A DNA stretch of 10,082 nucleotides from the NCBI GenBank assembly GCA_945639745.1, contig CALZEK010000031.1:1-10082 (forward strand), given 5' to 3'. Source of the DNA: an uncultured Bacillaceae bacterium. Lineage in GTDB: Bacteria > Bacillota > Bacilli > Bacillales > Amphibacillaceae. Both the position numbers and the translations under genes were made by a program. Positions 6,386 through 10,082 of this stretch are shown here, piece after piece; position 1 is the stretch's first letter; the number at the start of each line of letters is the position of its first letter. The notes under the pieces were generated by a model. It ran no database searches and was not told the origin of the DNA. It saw only the letters and a program-made list of their open reading frames with translations.

Positions 6386-7083
6386 GATACAGTACCTCCT
6401 ATGTTTAGAATAAATGGAATTAAGGCTGCTATAATGAGTAGCCAGTCCGAAACTGTCCATTTCAACTGAACAATCGTAGTATGTTTACCTGGTAAGCTTA
6501 GTCCTTTAGTTAACGCAGACACCGTTAAATCTTCTGCTACTTGTGTCGCATTCATAAGTAATGGAATAAGAATATATTCAAAAGTTGTAGCTGGTTTTTT
6601 TAGTAAATCGAGAGCGCTAGTACCGATTCCTCTAAAAGCCATTGCTTTTCTAATATGATGGTAATCTTCCCTAACTGCTGGAAAAAAACGTAACATAACT
6701 GCAATCGGAATTAATAACCAATTTGGAACACGTAAGGTTTTAAACGTCGCAACCCATTCACTAACGCTTGTTGTTTTAATTGCAAATGTCCCAGCAATAA
6801 TCCCAGGTAATAATAGGCGAAATCCATTAAATATAAAAGAAACAATGTAAATGAAGAAAGGACTCTCTACATATGGTAATAAATAGAGACTCCCTAGTAA
6901 CTGAACTACATATATGACGAAAAAACTTGAACCAATTAAAGGTAAATTTGAAACAAAGAACGGCAGGATAAAAATCAGAATTAAACTAATTTCTAATAGA
7001 ATGGATAAGTCTATTGTGACGTATACCGCCGCTAAAATAATCATTAATAATTTAGCTCTAGGATCAAACCCCTTAACTATCAT
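6382..7083 (-). CDS. ecfT: ECF transporter transmembrane coupling protein (EcfT/CbiQ family)
   Basis: The 233-residue integral membrane protein couples ATP hydrolysis in the paired ATPase domains to movement of the substrate-binding S component. It opens with the characteristic FDPRAKLL segment (6-13) and has hydrophobic spans at roughly 11-44, 47-70, 75-100, 120-132 and 212-228. The cytoplasmic coupling helices carry the two short motifs of the family: AFRG (149-152), and a variant ALTKG (190-194) in which Lys replaces the usual Arg. The ATG at 7083 follows an AGGGA-like site and overlaps the S-gene stop by ATGA; its own TGA overlaps the ATPase ATG in the same way. This indicates translational coupling and a dedicated rather than shared ECF module. 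Confidence 0.9.
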   Translation of the reverse strand: MIVKGFDPRAKLLMIILAAVYVTIDLSILLEISLILIFILPFFVSNLPLIGSSFFVIYVVQLLGSLYLLPYVESPFFIYIVSFIFNGFRLLLPGIIAGTFAIKTTSVSEWVATFKTLRVPNWLLIPIAVMLRFFPAVREDYHHIRKAMAFRGIGTSALDLLKKPATTFEYILIPLLMNATQVAEDLTVSALTKGLSLPGKHTTIVQLKWTVSDWLLIIAALIPFILNIGGTVS

Positions 7084-7685
7084 ACAATCCCTGCTTTTTC
7101 AAAGTGCTTTTTCATCATTCTCTGTCCAAAAACTCCACCTATTACAGACATAATTAATATGGATACTACTAAAATAATCAGCGTATATTCAGAAACACTT
7201 TGAAAGACACCTTCTATATAAGCAGCATCGCGCCCCTGTTCAATCAATTGATCTTGATAAAATGAGGGAAAAAAAATCATCGGGACAACAGGACCAATTA
7301 AACTATATGAAAAGATAATATAACTAAATAAAACGCCAACTTTATTTCGGTATTTAAATAAATACGCGATAACGTCTGCTAATATTGAAATAACAATAGC
7401 AATAACTGTTGCACCTGGAAATCGACCGACAATTAAAAAGAAAATTCCCATTATTGAACCCATAATCGAAATTGCACCGAATTTTGGTACTTTCGCAACC
7501 ATTAACATATAAATTGTTCCGGCTAATAATGATGTAATAACTGGAATAAATGCATACGAGTAACCAGGTATAATCAATACCGTTAAACCAGCTGCTAAAG
7601 CACAAATTATAAAATAAATAGCTGTATAAACTCCTATTGAAATGTGTTCTTTAAGCTGTATTTTTTTCTTCTTACTTTCTAACAA
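7080..7685 (-). CDS. ECF transporter S component, Trep_Strep/MptD family
   Basis: The 201-residue membrane protein is the substrate-binding subunit of the importer. It has six hydrophobic segments (about 15-38, 42-63, 70-87, 90-110, 116-138 and 166-187). Family hallmarks include ISIGVYTAIYF near the N-terminus, IYMLMVAKVPKFGAI (58-72) and the closing KKHFEKAGIV. These fit the TIGR02185/PF09605 group, whose substrate is not firmly established; members sit beside their own T and ATPase genes, as here. The start is TTG at 7685-7683 with AGGAGG placed 8 bases upstream, and no better ATG is present. It is the first gene of the operon and stops inside the T-component start codon. No biosynthetic or regulatory gene in the window hints at the ligand, so I leave it unnamed. 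Confidence 0.88.
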   Translation of the reverse strand: MLESKKKKIQLKEHISIGVYTAIYFIICALAAGLTVLIIPGYSYAFIPVITSLLAGTIYMLMVAKVPKFGAISIMGSIMGIFFLIVGRFPGATVIAIVISILADVIAYLFKYRNKVGVLFSYIIFSYSLIGPVVPMIFFPSFYQDQLIEQGRDAAYIEGVFQSVSEYTLIILVVSILIMSVIGGVFGQRMMKKHFEKAGIV

Positions 7686-7718
7686 TCAAAACTCCTCCTA
7701 GAAAAAATCTCTTTTACA

Positions 7719-7747
7719 ATTTTAAGTCACATAGTCACAAAAATCAA
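7719..7747 (-). promoter_or_regulatory. Candidate promoter of the ECF operon
   Basis: On the minus strand, TTGATT (7747-7742) and TAAAAT (7724-7719) are spaced by 17 bases. They predict a start near 7712 and a short leader of about 27 bases carrying the AGGAGG site. The short leader leaves no room for a riboswitch downstream of this start. Confidence 0.4.
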
Positions 7748-7827
7748 TCTTTGCTTTATTACTTTACAATTACGAACACACAGCCAAATGATTTATTATT
7801 CATGATAGCCTTAAAAATAAAAAGACT

Positions 7828-7862
7828 AAAAAAGGTCAACAATTATCATAAAAGTTGACCTT
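7828..7862 (-). terminator. Rho-independent terminator of the AI-2E-family gene
   Basis: On the minus strand a nine-base stem, AAGGTCAAC (7862-7854) pairing with GTTGACCTT (7840-7832), closes a 13-base AT-rich loop and runs into six T residues (7833-7828). It begins 5 bases after the stop codon of the upstream gene. Confidence 0.8.
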
Positions 7863-7867
7863 AAATT

Positions 7868-9040
7868 TTATCTTGATTTATATTTTTTGTGTACGTTATT
7901 TGTATCCGATTCTACAACTAAGTTTCGTTGATTTAATCTATGGTTAATCGTAGCCGATACTAATGAATAAAATAATGAGAAAGTTGGAACAGCGACAAGC
8001 ATGCCAACTAGCCCAAATAATGAACCACCAACGGTAACAACCATCATGACCCAAATACCTGGTAGACCGACACTATTCCCAACTACACGAGGATAAATAA
8101 GGTTTCCTTCGATTTGCTGAATAATTACAGTGAATATAATAAATCCAATCGCTTGCGGAAAACTTACAACAGAAATCAACATGAAACCTACCAATCCACC
8201 TAAGAGTGCACCGTAAATTGGAATCAAAGCCAAGGCACCAGTGATAGCAGATACGGATAATTTATATGGAAATCCGAGCAAACTCATCCCGATATACATC
8301 AGAACACCGAGTATGATAGCTTCTACAATTTGTCCACCAACGAAATTCGAAAAAATTTCATTGGCTTTCCTAGCTATATTTACCAAGTAATTAGCCCAGT
8401 TTAACGATACAGTTCCGTAGACTAATTTCTTGCTTTGACGTGCTAACGCTTCTTTAATTGATAGAATATATATTGCAAAAATCACTGCAATGAATATCGT
8501 AACGACACTATCAATAAAGGTCATTACAAAATTCAATGTATTACCAATTAAGTTCGTCGCAAAATTTTGAATCGTTGAGATAGCTTCCTGTTGAAGGCTG
8601 TTAATATCAATATTTAAGCTTTGAACATAATCAACTGTTCTTTGGTTATTTTCAATAAAGTTTGTCGCAAATTCGATAAGGGATCTTACGGCCGTAGGAA
8701 CTACCTCTACGAAGGACGTTATTGTCTGTTCTAAATCTGGTATGATTAAGAAAATTAAAAAGTAAAAGAAAAAAACGACGATTAAAAAGGAGACAAGAAT
8801 AGATAAAGCTCTATACCATTTTCTATATGCCCCTGTATATTTTGTTAGTTTTTCTTCTATTACTGTCATTGGTATATTTAAAATAAATGCTAAAGCTCCA
8901 CCTATAATAAATGGGGTGAAAGCTGAACTTAAAACACTAAAAAATGTACCAATAGAACTTAAATTATTCACACTCCAATAGACGAGCACGACGATTATCG
9001 ATAAACCCAATAAATTAGACCAATTCTTTTTTATATCCAT
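7868..9040 (-). CDS. AI-2E family transporter (PerM/TqsA/YdiK superfamily)
   Basis: The 390-residue polytopic membrane protein has the layout typical of PF01594: paired N-terminal helices (about 8-28 and 32-56), a third at about 77-101, a long extracytoplasmic-type region rich in Ile/Asn/Gln (102-165), a helix near 168-194, and a C-terminal block of helices from about 230 to 357. The conserved C-terminal signature is visible as GNLIYPRVVGNSVGLPGIWV (312-331) and is preceded by PIYGALLGG (274-282). Members have been reported as autoinducer-2 exporters or Na+(Li+)/H+ antiporters, so the substrate cannot be assigned from sequence. A basic, polar tail (KKYKSR) ends the chain on the presumed cytoplasmic side. 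The ATG at 9040 follows a GAAGGA ribosome site. The gene appears monocistronic: it has its own terminator, with a candidate -10 (TATAAT, 9100-9095) upstream. Confidence 0.88.
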   Translation of the reverse strand: MDIKKNWSNLLGLSIIVVLVYWSVNNLSSIGTFFSVLSSAFTPFIIGGALAFILNIPMTVIEEKLTKYTGAYRKWYRALSILVSFLIVVFFFYFLIFLIIPDLEQTITSFVEVVPTAVRSLIEFATNFIENNQRTVDYVQSLNIDINSLQQEAISTIQNFATNLIGNTLNFVMTFIDSVVTIFIAVIFAIYILSIKEALARQSKKLVYGTVSLNWANYLVNIARKANEIFSNFVGGQIVEAIILGVLMYIGMSLLGFPYKLSVSAITGALALIPIYGALLGGLVGFMLISVVSFPQAIGFIIFTVIIQQIEGNLIYPRVVGNSVGLPGIWVMMVVTVGGSLFGLVGMLVAVPTFSLFYSLVSATINHRLNQRNLVVESDTNNVHKKYKSR

Positions 9041-9094
9041 CTAGTAAATCCTTCTTTCTATCAATACTTTTTTACTTTTTAGATTCATCTTCCT

Positions 9095-9100
9095 ATTATA
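9095..9100 (-). promoter_or_regulatory. Candidate -10 element of the AI-2E-family gene
   Basis: A perfect TATAAT lies on the minus strand about 55 bases upstream of the start codon. No good -35 hexamer is seen at the usual distance, so the promoter is only tentative. Confidence 0.35.
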
Positions 9101-9130
9101 TCGGTATATGATTAAAAAAACTATCTATTA

Positions 9131-9139
9131 TGATATAAA
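9131..9139 (+). promoter_or_regulatory. Candidate extended -10 of the corA remnant
   Basis: TG-A-TATAAA (TG at 9131-9132, hexamer 9134-9139) could drive the plus-strand corA-like gene. The -35 region is poor. It is divergent from the candidate -10 at 9095-9100. Confidence 0.35.
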
Positions 9140-9162
9140 ATGTTTTTATAGGAGTGAATACT

Positions 9163-9213
9163 TTGACCACAAGTAAAGTAAGGCTTAAAATTGCTTGTAT
9201 AAGGAGGTTTTAA
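9163..9213 (+). CDS. Possible 16-residue leader peptide before the corA remnant
   Basis: A TTG at 9163 lies eight bases after an AGGAG ribosome site (9150-9154) and opens a 16-codon frame (MTTSKVRLKIACIRRF) ending in TAA at 9211-9213. The stop overlaps the region just after the corA ribosome site (9202-9207) and is two bases before the presumed corA start position at 9216. A GTG at 9154 in the same frame is an alternative start but would overlap its ribosome site. The peptide is very basic and has no match I recognise. It may couple translation to the downstream gene or may be chance. Confidence 0.25.
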   Translation: MTTSKVRLKIACIRRF

Positions 9214-9215
9214 GT

Positions 9216-10016
9216 ATATTCAAACTCAAAAATAAATCCATTAATTCTGACTTTAGTAATCTCTCGTTAAAAGTTTTTCAAAATATTTCTCCCGCAAACG
9301 AAAATGATTTTTTAGCATCTTATAACCTACCGAAAGATCTTTTCTATTTTGATCATATTAAACCCGTTGCACCAAGATTTGAAATAGTTCATAATAATCA
9401 ATTAGGTGAAGTGATGGTTCTTGTCATTTCAAATCTCCATCCGACGCCCCCTCCAAATGATGTTGAAAGTCGTTTAGAGACACATACTTTTATAATTAGT
9501 CAAACAGAGTCTTTTTGGTTTATTAAAGATAATTATTCAAAATTATATGATCAACTCGCAACAACATATGTAAATGATATAGAAAAAATCGATTATTTGA
9601 ATAAACAAGCGAATCATCAAACGAATAATAAAATTTTAAATGAAGTCACTCAAACAGAGCAAAACCTAGTTATTCTAGAACACACAATTGAGTCACAAGA
9701 AATAGCGGTTAGTAATTTAATCGACCACTCATCTTTCCTTGAATTGTTAGATAATGATACGCTAGTACATGATGTGAAATGGTATAACTAGCAAGTAAAT
9801 CGACTCATACATGTATATCGTGATTTATTTGATGCTGTAAGCAGTCTATACTCAGGTATCGTAAGTAATAATTTGAATGTCTTAATGAAGTTTTTAAGTT
9901 CAATCTCTATTGTACTGGCTGCTTCCAGCTTCATTGCTGAGCTCTGGGGAATGAATACAGGAGGCTTACCATTCGAATCAAACAACTTTGGCTTTTTTAT
10001 CATGTGTATGTTGTAA
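9216..10016 (+). pseudogene. corA: Broken CorA-family magnesium transporter gene
   Basis: The frame encodes a CorA-type divalent cation channel in pieces: an N-terminal cytoplasmic domain, an acidic coiled region (about 9580-9750), then DAVSSLYSGIVSNNLNVLMKF, the first membrane helix and the GMN selectivity signature in LWGMNTGGLPFE (about 9945-9980). Three lesions are visible. A strong AAGGAGG site (9201-9207) is followed eight bases later by ATA at 9216 where ATG is expected; the TTG at 9195 that opens the frame precedes this site and is an unlikely start. An in-frame TAG at 9789-9791 interrupts the coiled region, yet homology resumes at once in the same frame. After NNFGFFIM the sequence departs from the family and stops at 10014-10016, so the second membrane helix and the basic C-terminus are lost. 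The break coincides with IS-like repeats. The remaining codons look little degraded, suggesting recent inactivation. Confidence 0.8.
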
Positions 10017-10082
10017 ATTAAAAGTGGTCCATTTTTCAGCAAGTTGCAATTGAAAAGTGGTCCACTTTTTGATATTTTTCCA
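10009..10082. mobile_element. Probable end of an IS21-like insertion sequence (continues beyond window)
   Basis: Two copies of AAAAGTGGTCCA with T-rich continuations (10020-10036 and 10053-10070) are spaced 33 bases apart, directly after the point where corA homology is lost. Multiple short repeats at each terminus are typical of IS21-family (IstA/IstB) elements, and the AAAAGTGGTCCA core resembles ends I recall from that family. The outer boundary cannot be fixed; TG dinucleotides between 10003 and 10013 are candidates. No transposase sequence lies inside the window. Confidence 0.5.
10020..10070 (+). repeat. Pair of AAAAGTGGTCCA direct repeats
   Basis: The first copy (10020-10036) reads AAAAGTGGTCCATTTTT. 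The second (10053-10070) reads AAAAGTGGTCCACTTTTT and is itself a palindrome of two eight-base arms around a central T at 10061. The 33-base period is about three helical turns, which suits binding of protein to one face of the DNA. Confidence 0.7.

Noticed and set aside
6386..6460. 25-codon N-terminal extension of the double ATPase
   Set aside because: It is out of frame inside the T-component C-terminus, and the internal ATG has AGGAGG and an ATGA overlap.
6914..7153. Open plus-strand frame across the S/T gene junction
   Set aside because: Its lysine- and isoleucine-rich composition is what the complement of membrane-protein codons produces, and there is no ribosome site.
7354..7605. Alternative minus-strand frame inside the S-component gene
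   Set aside because: It has a Cys/Asn/Tyr-rich out-of-frame composition, whereas the S-component frame there has clear family motifs.
7686..7831. Riboswitch or T-box upstream of the ECF operon, as found for many vitamin transporters
   Set aside because: The predicted leader is only about 27 bases, and I saw no conserved aptamer segments or terminator/antiterminator pair.
9788..10042. Minus-strand frame of 84 codons at the right edge
   Set aside because: It is antisense to the corA remnant, including the GMN motif, and runs out of the IS-like end.

Overview
The window looks like a chromosomal segment from a low-GC Firmicute, most likely a fermentative lactic-acid-type bacterium (Lactobacillales, perhaps Carnobacteriaceae; the family is a guess). 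The reasons are AT-rich codon use, strong AGGAGG ribosome binding sites, TTG and GTG starts, a bifunctional AdhE with Rex-like and cre-like sites upstream, and an ECF transporter of the Trep_Strep (MptD) type. No phage, CRISPR, tRNA or rRNA is visible.

Layout. Positions 3-98 hold the C-terminal end of an unrecognised protein, followed by a pyridoxine/pyridoxamine kinase-like gene (141-971, +) that ends in a perfect 20-bp hairpin terminator. On the minus strand next to it is a decayed N-terminal piece of an amino-acid ABC transporter substrate-binding protein (957-1416). Divergent from that is a small lipoprotein with a cytochrome b5-like domain (1595-1939, +). A bidirectional terminator separates it from adhE (2004-4643, -). 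The 338-bp region upstream of adhE carries a good promoter, three Rex-like operators and two cre-like sites. Upstream of that region, also on the minus strand, is a tightly packed three-gene ECF operon: S component (7080-7685), T component (6382-7083) and a fused double ATPase (4982-6385), with ATGA overlaps at both junctions. Next comes an AI-2E/PerM-family membrane protein (7868-9040, -). The right edge holds a broken corA-type magnesium transporter gene (9216-10016, +), cut short where a sequence resembling the end of an IS21-family element begins.

How the genes fit together. AdhE regenerates NAD+ by reducing acetyl-CoA to ethanol. Its control region is arranged as expected for sensing NADH/NAD+ (Rex) and sugar supply (CcpA). 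The ECF operon encodes a complete importer of unknown substrate. The kinase salvages vitamin B6. The b5 lipoprotein is probably a surface haem protein whose partner is not in this window. The segment shows local gene decay at two places, both affecting transporters.

I see no clear sign of an undescribed multi-gene system. The points most worth a second look are the composite adhE control region, the ECF cassette of unknown substrate, the solitary haem-binding lipoprotein, and the multiply broken corA beside an IS end.
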